This document shows, piece by piece, positions 1 to 8,144 of a stretch of 64,000 nucleotides of DNA. Under the pieces are notes generated by a model. The model was not told the DNA's origin and searched no databases. It saw only the letters and a program-made list of their open reading frames with translations. The stretch is from Lawsonibacter hominis (lineage in GTDB: Bacteria; Bacillota; Clostridia; Oscillospirales; Oscillospiraceae): contig NZ_JACOPP010000002.1 in the NCBI RefSeq assembly GCF_014287895.1, forward strand, positions 186,001-250,000, written 5' to 3'. A program made the position numbers and the translations under genes. The first letter of the stretch is position 1, and each line of letters begins with the position of its first letter.

Positions 1-1062
1 GGTGAAACTGCGCAGCAATTGGGGGGTCAGGGCAATTTCGGGCACCAGTACGATCGCGGTACGGCCCCGGTCCAGGACCTGCCGGATGAGGCGAATATAG
101 ACCTGGGTCTTTCCGCTGCCGGTGACCCCGTACAACAGGGCGGCGGCAGGCTTCCCGGCGGCGGCCAGGGCGGATAGTCCTTCAAAGGCCGCCTGCTGCT
201 GTTCATTCAGTTCCGGCGGCGGAGCGCTTTCCACCTCCGGCACGCGCACGCGGCGGAATACTTCCCGCCGCTCCAAACGGACCAGGCCGCTTTTGGTCAG
301 GGAGCGCAGCGTGGCGCTGGAGGCGCCCGTAAAATAACACAGCTCCTTGGAAGACGCGCTGCCAAGGGCCGCGAGCAGCTCTATCACCGCATAGCGCAGC
401 GGGGCGGAGCGGCGCTTCGGCGTCACTTGGGCCATGGCCTCCTCCGCCGGGACGGCCAGCACGGCCACCTGTTCCGTCTTGTCCCCCACGCCCCGCTCGG
501 CGCTGGTCTCCAGCTGCAGAACGCCATGGTCGGTCAGCTGCCGCAGGGCCGGGTTGGGGTCCTTGATCCCAAACGCTTCCCGGATCTGCCGCCGCTCGGC
601 GCTGCCGCCGGAGGCAAAGATCAGCTCCAGGATACGCCTGGCATGCTCCGACTTCCCGGCGGAAGCATAGGCCGTCTCCCGGTCGATCCCCGGAGCCACG
701 GCATAACGATCCTGAAGAGAAAAATACAGCCCGGCCGGCAGCATGGCACGCGCAGCGTCATAGACCGTACAGAACCAGCGCTCCCGCATCCAGAGCGCCA
801 GCTGGAGCGCCTCGGCATCCAATACCGGCTCCTCGTCCAGCAGCGTCAGGATCGTCTTGCGTTTGGGGTCCGGAGGCCGTCCGTCCTCGAATGCCAACAC
901 GATCCCCTCTGTGCGGCGGTTGCCCGCGCCGAAGGGAACGACCACCCGCATACCGGGGCGCAGCGTATCCGCCAACTCCCGAGGCACTTGATAATCGTAG
1001 GGCCTGTCGATGGCGTAGGTAGCGGCGCTGAGCGCGAGCTTGGCCACCGCAACGGTATCCAT
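1..1062 (-). CDS. priA: Primosomal protein N' (PriA helicase), C-terminus cut off by the window edge
   Basis: PriA is the superfamily 2 DNA helicase that restarts stalled replication forks and loads the primosome. Only the first 354 codons are visible, because the frame stays open to base 1. The start is the ATG at 1060-1062, giving a protein that begins MDTVAVAKLALSAATYAIDR. The N-terminal region fits the PriA 3'-DNA-binding and winged-helix domains. The helicase core begins near residue 310 with the Walker A motif GVTGSGKT, followed by VPEIALTPQLL. The zinc-binding and C-terminal helicase parts lie outside the window. It is the last visible gene of a yicC-remA-gmk-rpoZ-priA run, a common Firmicute order. 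Confidence 0.93.
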   Translation of the reverse strand, partial: MDTVAVAKLALSAATYAIDRPYDYQVPRELADTLRPGMRVVVPFGAGNRRTEGIVLAFEDGRPPDPKRKTILTLLDEEPVLDAEALQLALWMRERWFCTVYDAARAMLPAGLYFSLQDRYAVAPGIDRETAYASAGKSEHARRILELIFASGGSAERRQIREAFGIKDPNPALRQLTDHGVLQLETSAERGVGDKTEQVAVLAVPAEEAMAQVTPKRRSAPLRYAVIELLAALGSASSKELCYFTGASSATLRSLTKSGLVRLERREVFRRVRVPEVESAPPPELNEQQQAAFEGLSALAAAGKPAAALLYGVTGSGKTQVYIRLIRQVLDRGRTAIVLVPEIALTPQLLRSFT

Positions 1063-1136
1063 CCAATCCCCCCTTTACCCCGGAAAAGGCAAGCGGCAGG
1101 CCATCCATGGCCCGGACGCTTGCCTCTCACACGGTC

Positions 1137-1334
1137 CTACTCGTCCTGCTGCAGCTCCACCTGGCCTTCGGCCACCTGATGGATGGCCAGGGTCACGGGC
1201 TTTTCGTCCAGCGGGATACCGGCATCCTCAGCGGCGCTGGCGATCTGGCGCGCCCGCTGAGCCACAACGTTGACCAGCATATACCGGCTGGGGACCTGCT
1301 CCAGCAGCTGATTCATGGGAGGTTCGAGCATCAT
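1137..1334 (-). CDS. rpoZ: DNA-directed RNA polymerase subunit omega
   Basis: Omega is the small subunit that helps beta-prime fold and join core RNA polymerase. The 65-residue product carries the family core RYMLVNVVAQRARQI near residues 17-31, followed by the short acidic tail typical of Firmicute omegas. It starts 6 bases downstream of gmk, between gmk and priA as in Bacillus. The start ATG at 1332-1334 is followed directly by a second ATG, so the true start could be one codon later. An AAGGAG sits about a dozen bases upstream. Confidence 0.92.
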   Translation of the reverse strand: MMLEPPMNQLLEQVPSRYMLVNVVAQRARQIASAAEDAGIPLDEKPVTLAIHQVAEGQVELQQDE

Positions 1335-1340
1335 AACGGA

Positions 1341-1952
1341 TCAGACTCCTTCTACAAGATTCATACGATTTTTGGTGCGGCACCCCTCTGCCGTCAGGAT
1401 GGCGATGATCTCGGCCGCCGCCGCCGACACCTTGTCGTTGACCACCAGATAATCATAGTTGGGGATCTCCCGATACTCCTCCCGTGCCTTCTGGAGCCGG
1501 CCCCGGATCACATCCTCCTGATCGGTGGCCCGTCGGTGGAGGCGGCGGGAGAGCTCCTCGAACGAGGGCGGGACGATAAAAATAAAGACCGCGTCGGGAC
1601 ATTTGGCCCGAACCTTTGCCGCCCCCTGGACTTCGATATCCAGAAGCACGTCGATACCGGCGTCCAGCTTTTCCCGGATCAACCGCAGCGAGGTCCCGTA
1701 ATAATTATGGACATATTCGGCATATTCCAAAAGCTCATCGCCATCGATCATGGCTTCGAACCGTTCCCGGGTGACGAAATGATAATGGACGCCGTCCGCT
1801 TCTCCCACCCGCGGGGCGCGTGTGGTAAACGATACCGAAAAATAGATGTTCTCACGTTCGCTCAGAAGCTCCGCGATCACGGTGCTTTTTCCCACGCCGG
1901 AAGGGCCGGACAACACAATGAGCTGGCCCCTGGTCCGTTTCTTCGGCGTCAT
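1341..1952 (-). CDS. gmk: Guanylate kinase
   Basis: This enzyme phosphorylates GMP (and dGMP) to GDP with ATP in purine nucleotide synthesis. The 203-residue length is normal. A P-loop GPSGVGKST lies near residues 16-24. The GMP-binding segment SVSFTTRAPRVGEADGVHYHF follows near residue 40 and includes the tyrosine and acidic residues that contact GMP. Its first codons overlap the 3' end of remA by 4 bases, so the two are probably translationally coupled. The gene is part of the yicC-remA-gmk-rpoZ-priA operon. Confidence 0.96.
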   Translation of the reverse strand: MTPKKRTRGQLIVLSGPSGVGKSTVIAELLSERENIYFSVSFTTRAPRVGEADGVHYHFVTRERFEAMIDGDELLEYAEYVHNYYGTSLRLIREKLDAGIDVLLDIEVQGAAKVRAKCPDAVFIFIVPPSFEELSRRLHRRATDQEDVIRGRLQKAREEYREIPNYDYLVVNDKVSAAAAEIIAILTAEGCRTKNRMNLVEGV

Positions 1953-2218
1953 GCCTCCGCCTCCTCGCCCGCGCCCTCGGATTCCTTGCCGCCCAGGCGG
2001 CCGGCCACCGTTTCCGGCTGAAGCGCAGAGAGGACGATGTGGTCGCTGTCCATGATGAGCACCGCCCGGGTACGCCGTCCATACGTGGCGTCAATGAGCA
2101 CGCCCCGGTCCCGTGCCTCCTGCACCATACGCTTGATGGGCGCCGACTCAGGGCTGACAATGGCAATGAGCCGCCCGGCCGAGACCATATTGCCAAAACC
2201 GATATTGATGAGTTTCAT
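1949..2218 (-). CDS. remA: RemA-family regulatory protein (DUF370)
   Basis: RemA-like proteins are small DNA-binding regulators, known from Bacillus subtilis as activators of extracellular matrix and osmoprotection genes. The 89-residue product starts MKLINIGFGNMVSAGRLIAI, which is diagnostic of the family, and continues with the PIKRM and DATYGRRTRAVLIMDSDH segments. The last 15 or so residues are a Gly/Glu-rich tail not usual for the core. The gene sits between yicC and gmk, its usual place in Firmicutes, and overlaps gmk by 4 bases. The regulatory targets cannot be inferred here. Confidence 0.9.
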   Translation of the reverse strand: MKLINIGFGNMVSAGRLIAIVSPESAPIKRMVQEARDRGVLIDATYGRRTRAVLIMDSDHIVLSALQPETVAGRLGGKESEGAGEEAEA

Positions 2219-2233
2219 CTCTTGCGCACCGCC

Positions 2234-3112
2234 TTACTCGAGATTCTGGATCTGTTCCCGGATCTTTTCGATCTCGGCTTTGATATCCACGACGTAACCG
2301 GCGGTCTCGATATCGTTGCATTTGGAACCGATGGTATTGGCCTCCCGGTTGAACTCCTGGATCAAAAAGTCCAGCTTACGGCCTACCGCGCCGCCCTCCG
2401 AGAGCATATGGCGCAGCTGGGACAGGTGGCTGTGCAGACGCACCAGTTCCTCGTCCACCGCTACCTTGTCAGCGTAAATGGCCGCCTCGGTCAGGATGCG
2501 GGACTCGTCCAGCTGGGTGTTCTGGAGCACCTCGGACATCTTGCTCCACAGCCGTGCGCGATAGTCGGCCACAATGCCGGGCGCCCGGTCGGCCACCTGT
2601 TTTGTGAGCCCCTCGATGGTCGCGGCCCGGTCCAGCACATCCCGGCACAACCGCTCCCCTTCCCGCTCCCGCATGGCGTCGAAGTCCGTCAGAGCCAGCT
2701 TCAGCACCGTGCATAGGTCGGCGGAGACGGCCTCCAGATCCTCCTGGGTCTTCTCCACCAGGAAGACATCCTGAAAGCGGGAGAGCAGGGACACCGAGAT
2801 ATCGTCCTTCAAACCGTAGTCGTCCCTCAGCTGGCACAAGGCGGCATAATAGCCGTCGGCCATGGGCTTGTTGACGGAGATGGCCACATCCCCACGCTCC
2901 GAGGGGCCGATGGTCACGAACACATCCACCTTGCCCCGGGAAATATGCTGTTGTACCGTCGCCTTGATGGCATCCTCCGCGAATACATAGATGCGCGGCA
3001 GTTTTACCGTACAGTCCAGATAGCGGTTATTGACCGAGCGCAGTTCCACGGTGATGGTCCGTCCGCGCAGTACGGCCTCTCCCCTGCCGTAGCCCGTCAT
3101 ACTCTTTACCAA
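2234..3112 (-). CDS. YicC-family endoribonuclease
   Basis: YicC/YloC proteins are metal-dependent endoribonucleases implicated in mRNA and small-RNA turnover. The 292-residue product has the typical start VKSMTGYGRGEA, the central YAEDAIKATVQQ-like region and the conserved C-terminal HPF-like block ending in IKAEIEKIREQIQNLE. The start is a TTG at 3110-3112, eight bases after GGAGG, and it gives the N-terminus expected for the family. A sigma-A promoter lies at 3170-3198. This is the first gene of the yicC-remA-gmk-rpoZ-priA operon. Confidence 0.92.
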   Translation of the reverse strand: MVKSMTGYGRGEAVLRGRTITVELRSVNNRYLDCTVKLPRIYVFAEDAIKATVQQHISRGKVDVFVTIGPSERGDVAISVNKPMADGYYAALCQLRDDYGLKDDISVSLLSRFQDVFLVEKTQEDLEAVSADLCTVLKLALTDFDAMREREGERLCRDVLDRAATIEGLTKQVADRAPGIVADYRARLWSKMSEVLQNTQLDESRILTEAAIYADKVAVDEELVRLHSHLSQLRHMLSEGGAVGRKLDFLIQEFNREANTIGSKCNDIETAGYVVDIKAEIEKIREQIQNLE

Positions 3113-3169
3113 GGGGTATGCCTCCCTTTTTCCTTTGTAGGTGCGTCTTTAAAATCGAACTAATAAAGA

Positions 3170-3198
3170 ATTATATCAAATTATCCAGCCTTTCGCAA
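3170..3198 (-). promoter_or_regulatory. Probable sigma-A promoter of the yicC operon
   Basis: On the minus strand a TTGCGA (-35, 3193-3198) and a perfect TATAAT (-10, 3170-3175) are separated by 17 bases. The -10 falls just past the stop codon of the upstream membrane-protein gene and gives a leader of about 55 bases before yicC. Confidence 0.7.
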
Positions 3199-3717
3199 CA
3201 CCTTGTCGATCCGCCCGGCATAGAAGGCGATCAGCTTGGAACATCCGACATCATAGATTACAAAGGCCGCGTTGCCCGCAAGGTATACCATCCCTATCTG
3301 ATGCAGCGCGCCAGGCAGGAAGGGCAGCAGCACCGCGCGCAGGCTGAACCAAAACAGCGTGAGCACGGCGTTGAAAACCCCCAGCTTGCATACCCACTCC
3401 AGAATGATCCGGCGCAGGCGCTCAATCAGGCTCTTCAGAATGGGCCACAGGCCGAAAAAAAGCAGATACAGCAGAGCGTTGGCCTTATCCGGCAGAAGCA
3501 GCAGGCCCAACAGGCCCGTGGCGCCATAGCACAAAAAGCCGGCGCTCAGTCCACCGGAGACCACCGCCGCTGCCACCAGCAGGCCCGCAACGGCCACCAC
3601 TCCCATCTGTCCGGTCGGCACAAGCGCAGATGCGTACAAAAATACCAGGGAGAGGGCGCTCAGCACACCCACCAAGGCCGCCCGGCCCGCGCTCTTCCCC
3701 GCTCCACTCCGCGCCAT
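3181..3717 (-). CDS. Conserved hydrophobic membrane protein, function unknown
   Basis: The 178-residue product, counted from an ATG at 3715-3717 (MARSGAGKSAGRAALVG), is mostly hydrophobic. It has about five predicted membrane segments, for example LVGVLSALSLVFLYASALV, the AVAGLLVAAAVV region and LLYLLFFGLWPILKSLI. The overall look is that of an ECF-substrate-component-like or similar small integral membrane protein, but I see no diagnostic motif. It starts 5 bases after the J-domain gene and is the last member of that unit. An upstream in-frame start exists inside the J-protein gene, but it would add a non-hydrophobic shadow sequence, so I rejected it. Confidence 0.7.
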   Translation of the reverse strand: MARSGAGKSAGRAALVGVLSALSLVFLYASALVPTGQMGVVAVAGLLVAAAVVSGGLSAGFLCYGATGLLGLLLLPDKANALLYLLFFGLWPILKSLIERLRRIILEWVCKLGVFNAVLTLFWFSLRAVLLPFLPGALHQIGMVYLAGNAAFVIYDVGCSKLIAFYAGRIDKVLRKAG

Positions 3718-3721
3718 AACG

Positions 3722-4345
3722 TCAATTCCCGCAGCCGCCGCACAGGCAGTTGGCGCACATGCAGGCGGTGCAGCAATCGCAGGTATCCATCCCCCCTGCG
3801 CCATAGCCGTAAGGGCGGTAAGCCTGCCCCCCCTGGCGCATCATCACCATGGCCTGACGGTACTCCGCGTTGGACGGATCCATATTGCAGGCCATCTGAA
3901 AGTGTTGGGTCGCCTCGTCCAGCCAGCCCTTCCGGTAGGCGATGGAGCCGGTGAGAAAATGCCACTCCGCATCCTGACCGGGCGCGGAGCGCAGCAATTG
4001 CTCCGCCCGGCCGATATCGCCCAGGTTGATGCACTGGCGGACCTGGCTGTACAGGGAACCGGAGGCGGAATCGGAGTACTGACGCTGCTGCTGATAGCCG
4101 CCCTGATACTGGTAGGAACCCTGGCTCTGGTAGCCGCCGGAAGCGGAGCCTCCGCCGCTGCGCATTTTGGTAATGGTGTCGTAGGCCTGGTTGATCTCCT
4201 TCATCTTTTCTTCCGCCAGGTCGGCCAGGGGGTTGTTCTGATAGTTGTCCGGATGGTATTTCCGGGCCAGCTCGCGATAGGCGCGCTTGATTGCATCGTC
4301 GCTGGCGTCGGGTTTGACCCCAAGTACGCTGTAAGGATCGCTCAT
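3722..4345 (-). CDS. J-domain (DnaJ-like) protein with Cys-rich C-terminal tail
   Basis: The N-terminal 70 residues form a J domain with the HPD motif at residues 31-33 (RKYHPDNYQNN), so the protein should stimulate an Hsp70 (DnaK) ATPase. A Gly/Tyr/Gln-rich linker follows (about residues 75-105), then a helical repeat region resembling a tetratricopeptide unit (AEQLLRSAPGQDAEWHFLTG). The last 20 residues hold eight cysteines (DTCDCCTACMCANCLCGGC), suggesting metal or Fe-S binding. It lacks the DnaJ zinc-finger and substrate domains, so it is a specialised co-chaperone and not DnaJ itself. It overlaps the DUF5685 gene upstream by 4 bases. Confidence 0.85.
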   Translation of the reverse strand: MSDPYSVLGVKPDASDDAIKRAYRELARKYHPDNYQNNPLADLAEEKMKEINQAYDTITKMRSGGGSASGGYQSQGSYQYQGGYQQQRQYSDSASGSLYSQVRQCINLGDIGRAEQLLRSAPGQDAEWHFLTGSIAYRKGWLDEATQHFQMACNMDPSNAEYRQAMVMMRQGGQAYRPYGYGAGGMDTCDCCTACMCANCLCGGCGN

Positions 4346-5220
4346 TCGTCTGTTCTCCTAGAATTTCTCTTTTTCACGGCCTTCCAACGGCCGGTAAACA
4401 CCAGTTCCTCCACCAGGGGCAGTCCAAGGTACAGGATATTTTCCAGCACCCCCTGCCAGCGGCCCGGCTCCAGCAGGGCATAGGCGGAGCGGGCCAGGTT
4501 CAGGGAGTGGCGCAGGGTGGTACGCAGATAGGCCGCGTCCTCCGCACTGCGATCCGGAAAACGTGCCGAGACCGGGTTGTACGCCCCTGTGCGCCCGTCC
4601 TCCTCCAGATCGTCCCAGGCATCCACCAGGTAGATCCAGCGCCCCAGGTGATATAAAAGCTGTTCCATCGCCCGGTCACGGTCGGCCTCTCCGCTGGGAG
4701 GCGCGGCAGAGCGCAGGATTCGGGCAAAGGTGTCCGCCGTGCGGTCCAGCGAGGCGGAACGCTCCCTCTCCAGCGCCTGCAGCTCCTCCAGGCACTCCCG
4801 CACCGTCCGGTCGTACTCCGGGCGGAGGGCGGCGGCCCGCCGGTAAGCGGGGCGGAACAGAAGACTGAGCAGCCGCGCCAGCTGCCGCTCCCAAAAGCGC
4901 CCGTCCGCCACGGTATCCCGCAGCTTCCAGTAGCTCAGGACCGTACCCGCGTCGGCGGCGGCGCTGCCCCCGTCCAGGCACAGGCAATCCTTCTTGCGGC
5001 ACCAGAGCCGGGCCGGGCAGCGCCGCCGTACCGGCCGGGTCCGTCCTGTCTCCCGGTCCAAGAGCATTGCAAGAAACGTAAAATCATAGTTCAGGAACAT
5101 TCGGGCCCAAAAACCGTGGCGCGTCCCCAGGGCCTGGCACAGGCCGCAGTAGAGCGCGTCGTAGTCCCGCTGCTCGCGGACCTTCAGTTCCTCCCGATTG
5201 GGCCGGACGTAGCCGAACAT
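4342..5220 (-). CDS. DUF5685 family protein
   Basis: The 292-residue product starts MFGYVRPNREELKVREQRDY and continues DALYCGLCQALG, a start characteristic of the DUF5685 family common in Clostridia, whose function is unknown. Visible features are the CGLC motif near residue 25, a Cys cluster (CPARLWCRKKDCLCLD) near residue 75, and a long helical C-terminal half (YHLGRWIYLVDAWDDLEEDG). The start was chosen at the ATG at 5218-5220, which overlaps the stop of the RseC-like gene by one base. The stop overlaps the J-domain gene, so all three are translationally coupled. The cysteine clusters in three consecutive proteins may reflect a shared metal or redox theme. Confidence 0.72.
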   Translation of the reverse strand: MFGYVRPNREELKVREQRDYDALYCGLCQALGTRHGFWARMFLNYDFTFLAMLLDRETGRTRPVRRRCPARLWCRKKDCLCLDGGSAAADAGTVLSYWKLRDTVADGRFWERQLARLLSLLFRPAYRRAAALRPEYDRTVRECLEELQALERERSASLDRTADTFARILRSAAPPSGEADRDRAMEQLLYHLGRWIYLVDAWDDLEEDGRTGAYNPVSARFPDRSAEDAAYLRTTLRHSLNLARSAYALLEPGRWQGVLENILYLGLPLVEELVFTGRWKAVKKRNSRRTDE

Positions 5221-5648
5221 CAGGCGGCAGGCTCGATCCCAGTGATCCGGAAGGAGATGCCGCGGCTTTTTCGCACGTGCCGGTCCAGAAAAATGGCCAA
5301 GACCACGCCGGCGGCAAAACCGATGCCGCCGCAGGCCGCGCTGACACCCTCGGTCATCCCCAGTGCCGCGGTCAGAAAGTAGCCCAGGAAGAAGAGCACA
5401 AAGGGCGCCAGATACACCAGGGCGGCCGCTTTCAGGACCCCGCCCGTAGAGGATTCCACCGTGACCCGGTCGCCCGGCATGGCCCGGACCGGATTTTCCG
5501 CGACGACAGCCACCGTGGAACTGACCATCAGCTCGCTGCATCCGCCGCCGCATTTGGAACAGTCGTGGCCGCAGGCCGACTGGCGCTTCACCGCTACCTC
5601 GGCCCGGCCGTCTTCCAACAATTTTGTAACTTTGGCTGTTTGAACCAT
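5220..5648 (-). CDS. SoxR-reducing system protein RseC family
   Basis: RseC-family membrane proteins are associated with Rnf-type electron transfer and SoxR reduction in proteobacteria; their role in Clostridia is unclear. The 142-residue product has an N-terminal Cys cluster (CGHDCSKCGGGC near residue 28) and two membrane segments (AALVYLAPFVLFFLGYFLTA and a second near residue 105). A basic segment follows. The start was set at the ATG at 5646-5648 because GGAGG lies seven bases upstream, in preference to an in-frame ATG 18 bases earlier. It is followed by DUF5685 with a one-base overlap. Confidence 0.8.
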   Translation of the reverse strand: MVQTAKVTKLLEDGRAEVAVKRQSACGHDCSKCGGGCSELMVSSTVAVVAENPVRAMPGDRVTVESSTGGVLKAAALVYLAPFVLFFLGYFLTAALGMTEGVSAACGGIGFAAGVVLAIFLDRHVRKSRGISFRITGIEPAA

Positions 5649-5783
5649 GGTAACCTCCATGCGCACGCCTGGCGCTTAAACCGGTATGGGGCCTGCTGCG
5701 CAGGCATCTCCTGCGCTCGCTGCACAGCGGCGGGAAGCGGGGCGAAACTGGCTGCGTGACGCTCTGCGCACATCCACGCGCGG

Positions 5784-7028
5784 CTATTGGGTAATGGAGA
5801 CTACGATGTTGTAATCTCCGACCACGCCGACCTCGCTGCTTCCGTCCAGATAAACCTTCACGGGAACGGTCTGGCTGCCCGCGGTACGGTCGGACAGGTC
5901 CGCCACGATCCGCAGCTGAGAGGCCAGCACAGCATCCACCGCCTCCTGCGCGCCCCGGATCTGAATACTGCAGGTCTGGGTAATGGCCTCGGCGGCATAT
6001 CCCTCCGGGACATTGATCAACTCGATCTTGTTGGCCTCCAGCACTTTGGTGCTCAGGCCCTTGATCGCTACGGTGACCGTAACCTCCGTAACGCCGCTTA
6101 CATTCGTCAGTTCCGGCGAAAGCTGTACGGGGAAGGTAACATCTTCCGAGGTAAAGACCTGATACAAATCCACGCTGCCTACCGTCAGCTCGTTGAGCCC
6201 CTCCAGATCATCCTCGCTGCCGGCCACCACAATGGAATCCACCGGTTTAAAGGTGACCTCCACCTGGCTGTCCACATCAGTGACGCCTCCTCCGGGGACC
6301 AGATCCACCGTCAGGGGGATCTCCTTGAGCTTATAGACCGGAAGCGTGACCAGAATCGTGCTCTCCTCGGTCACCAGCTGCGAAGCGTCCTCTTCCTCCA
6401 GAGGGCTGCCGTTCCGGTCGATGAAGACGAACGGCATCTCCTGACGGTAGGTTTCCGTCATTCCCTCCTGGGAAACGGTCACCTGGGCATAATCGATCTG
6501 CTCCACCAGCTCTTCCCTGCCCCGTACCGTTACGGTCTGCGGCGCCAGGGAAAATTCTCCCTGCTGATAATCTTCGGCCACATTGCCGGTCAGGACGGCA
6601 CGCACCGGCACCTCTTTCTCGGTCCAGCGCGAGATGGTCAGGGCGATCTTTTCCGGGCGCTTTCCGCGCTCCTCGATCACCTCGCCATAGACCGACAACG
6701 GGTAGGTGATCTTGTAGTCCAGACTGACCTCGCCCGGCTCGTTAATATTGGACACATCCACCGTAATGGTAATATTTTCGTTGTCCAGACGGTTGAATAC
6801 ATTGCGTTTGGCCTGCAGATCCAGTGTGATCGTCTGGTCCGCGCCCTCGGAGACCATCAGTCCCCGCTCTTCCAGCTTTTCCAGTCCGGCGACGGTCACC
6901 TTGATCCCACGGACGGGGGCGGCCACGCTGGGGTTGGCCTCCTTCCCCACATAGAGCCAGAGGACGAAGGCCAAAAGCAGGGAGACGACGATATAAAACC
7001 ACTTACTGTCTGTGATCTTTTTCCACAT
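5784..7028 (-). CDS. cdaR: CdaR, YbbR-domain regulator of the diadenylate cyclase
   Basis: CdaR is a membrane-anchored extracytoplasmic protein that modulates CdaA. The 414-residue product starts MWKKITDSKWFYIVVSLLLA with one N-terminal membrane anchor (about residues 9-27). About four YbbR repeats follow; recurring beta-strand phrases such as VPVRAVLTGNVAEDYQQGEF and IPLTVDLVPGGGVTDVD mark them. The start lies inside cdaA, 26 bases before its stop, so the two proteins are likely made from one message. The gene is followed after 135 bases by the RseC-like gene. Confidence 0.92.
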   Translation of the reverse strand: MWKKITDSKWFYIVVSLLLAFVLWLYVGKEANPSVAAPVRGIKVTVAGLEKLEERGLMVSEGADQTITLDLQAKRNVFNRLDNENITITVDVSNINEPGEVSLDYKITYPLSVYGEVIEERGKRPEKIALTISRWTEKEVPVRAVLTGNVAEDYQQGEFSLAPQTVTVRGREELVEQIDYAQVTVSQEGMTETYRQEMPFVFIDRNGSPLEEEDASQLVTEESTILVTLPVYKLKEIPLTVDLVPGGGVTDVDSQVEVTFKPVDSIVVAGSEDDLEGLNELTVGSVDLYQVFTSEDVTFPVQLSPELTNVSGVTEVTVTVAIKGLSTKVLEANKIELINVPEGYAAEAITQTCSIQIRGAQEAVDAVLASQLRIVADLSDRTAGSQTVPVKVYLDGSSEVGVVGDYNIVVSITQ

Positions 7029-7893
7029 CGTTCTTCTCCCCCTTCCTGGAACGCAGCAGATTGGAAAGCTTGAATTTCGGTTCCTCTTCCTGCTCCTGCT
7101 CCGGCAGCAGCTCGTTGCGCAGCAGGCGCTCCAGGGTATCCGGAGACAAGTGGCGCTTGAGCATACCGCCCACCGCCACTGAGATGGAGCCGGTCTCCTC
7201 AGAGACGATGGCGACCACCGCGTCGGTCTGTTCGCTTGCGCCGATCCCCGCCCGATGGCGCATGCCAAGATCCCGGGACAGATTTACGTTGCCCGACATG
7301 GGGAGCATACAGCCCGCCCCAGCGATACGGCCGGAACGGACAATAACCGCTCCGTCGTGGAGCGGCGCTTTGTTCCAGAAGATGTTTTTCAAAAGCTCCG
7401 CGTTCACCGTGCAGTCCAGGGCGGTACCGGTCTTGATGGCGTCATCCAGCATATTCTTCCGCTCAAAGACCATCAGCGCACCGGTCTTGCTCCGGGACAG
7501 GGACGTATAGGCCTCTACCGTTTGCGTGATGGCGCTGTCCAGTTCGTTGCGCTCTTCCCGCTGGGCAAAGACCTTTCCCAGACTGCTGCGCCCCACCTGT
7601 TCCAAAAAGCGGCGGATTTCCGGCTGGAACAGGATAACCAGGGCCAGAACGCCCCATTCCACCACCTTGCTCAGCAGAAAGTTGACCGTATACAGGCGCA
7701 GGAAGCTGGAGACCCAAAGAGCCGCCACCAGCAGCAGGATGCCCTTGGCCACCCCGCCGGAACTGGTGCGGCGGATCAGCAGGATGACCTTATAGATCAC
7801 AAAGGCCATGATGAGCATATCGATGACGTCGGCGACGCCGATGGGCCATATCATGCTTTTGACATCATCAAAGAGTTTTATGATCGTGTCCAT
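7003..7893 (-). CDS. cdaA: Diadenylate cyclase CdaA
   Basis: CdaA condenses two ATP molecules into the second messenger c-di-AMP at the membrane. The 296-residue protein has three N-terminal membrane segments (within residues 15-90) and a DAC domain. The catalytic DGA motif is at residues 180-182 (PLHDGAVIV) and the RHR motif at 212-214 (MRHRAGIGAS). cdaR overlaps its 3' end, as in other Firmicutes. glmM, which often completes this operon, is not here, and glmS is about 31 kb away. A strong promoter is visible at 7956-7984. Confidence 0.95.
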   Translation of the reverse strand: MDTIIKLFDDVKSMIWPIGVADVIDMLIMAFVIYKVILLIRRTSSGGVAKGILLLVAALWVSSFLRLYTVNFLLSKVVEWGVLALVILFQPEIRRFLEQVGRSSLGKVFAQREERNELDSAITQTVEAYTSLSRSKTGALMVFERKNMLDDAIKTGTALDCTVNAELLKNIFWNKAPLHDGAVIVRSGRIAGAGCMLPMSGNVNLSRDLGMRHRAGIGASEQTDAVVAIVSEETGSISVAVGGMLKRHLSPDTLERLLRNELLPEQEQEEEPKFKLSNLLRSRKGEKNDVEKDHRQ

Positions 7894-7955
7894 TTCCCAC
7901 GTCCCCCGGTTCCCATACGCTTGACGCCGACTGCGCCTCTTTCCCTAATTTAGTT

Positions 7956-7984
7956 ATTATACTGTATTCCCAATCGCTTGGCAA
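7956..7984 (-). promoter_or_regulatory. Sigma-A promoter of cdaA-cdaR
   Basis: A minus-strand TTGCCA (-35, 7979-7984) and TATAAT (-10, 7956-7961) are spaced 17 bases apart, about 65 bases upstream of cdaA. The promoter lies within about 40 bases of the right end of the IS200-type element, so sequences upstream of its -35 belong to or border the insertion. Confidence 0.72.
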
Positions 7985-8047
7985 GCACGGGAAGATTAAT
8001 TTTCCGTGAACGCAATCATAACCACCGGCCGTGCCGGTGGTTTGCAC

Positions 8048-8141
8048 GGGCCCCCTTGGGGCATGTCCCGGGCAGAGCCTATAGGCTCATCGAAAGGTCT
8101 GCCAATCGCGCAGATTTCCCGGGCTTGCCCCTAAAGGGGCC
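8048..8141 (-). ncRNA. Candidate structured RNA in the right end of the IS200-type element
   Basis: Between the tnpA stop and the right-end hairpin the sequence can form nested helices. GGCCCC (8049-8054) pairs with GGGGCC (8136-8141), GGGGCA (8058-8063) with TGCCCC (8126-8131), CCCGGG (8067-8072) with CCCGGG (8118-8123), and GCAGA (8072-8076) with TCTGC (8098-8102). An inner GAGCC/GGCTC hairpin lies at 8075-8088. The TCTGC can instead pair with GCAGA at 8110-8114, giving an alternative fold. The structure is read directly from the sequence; that it is a functional RNA is inference. Confidence 0.4.
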
Positions 8142-8144
8142 TAT

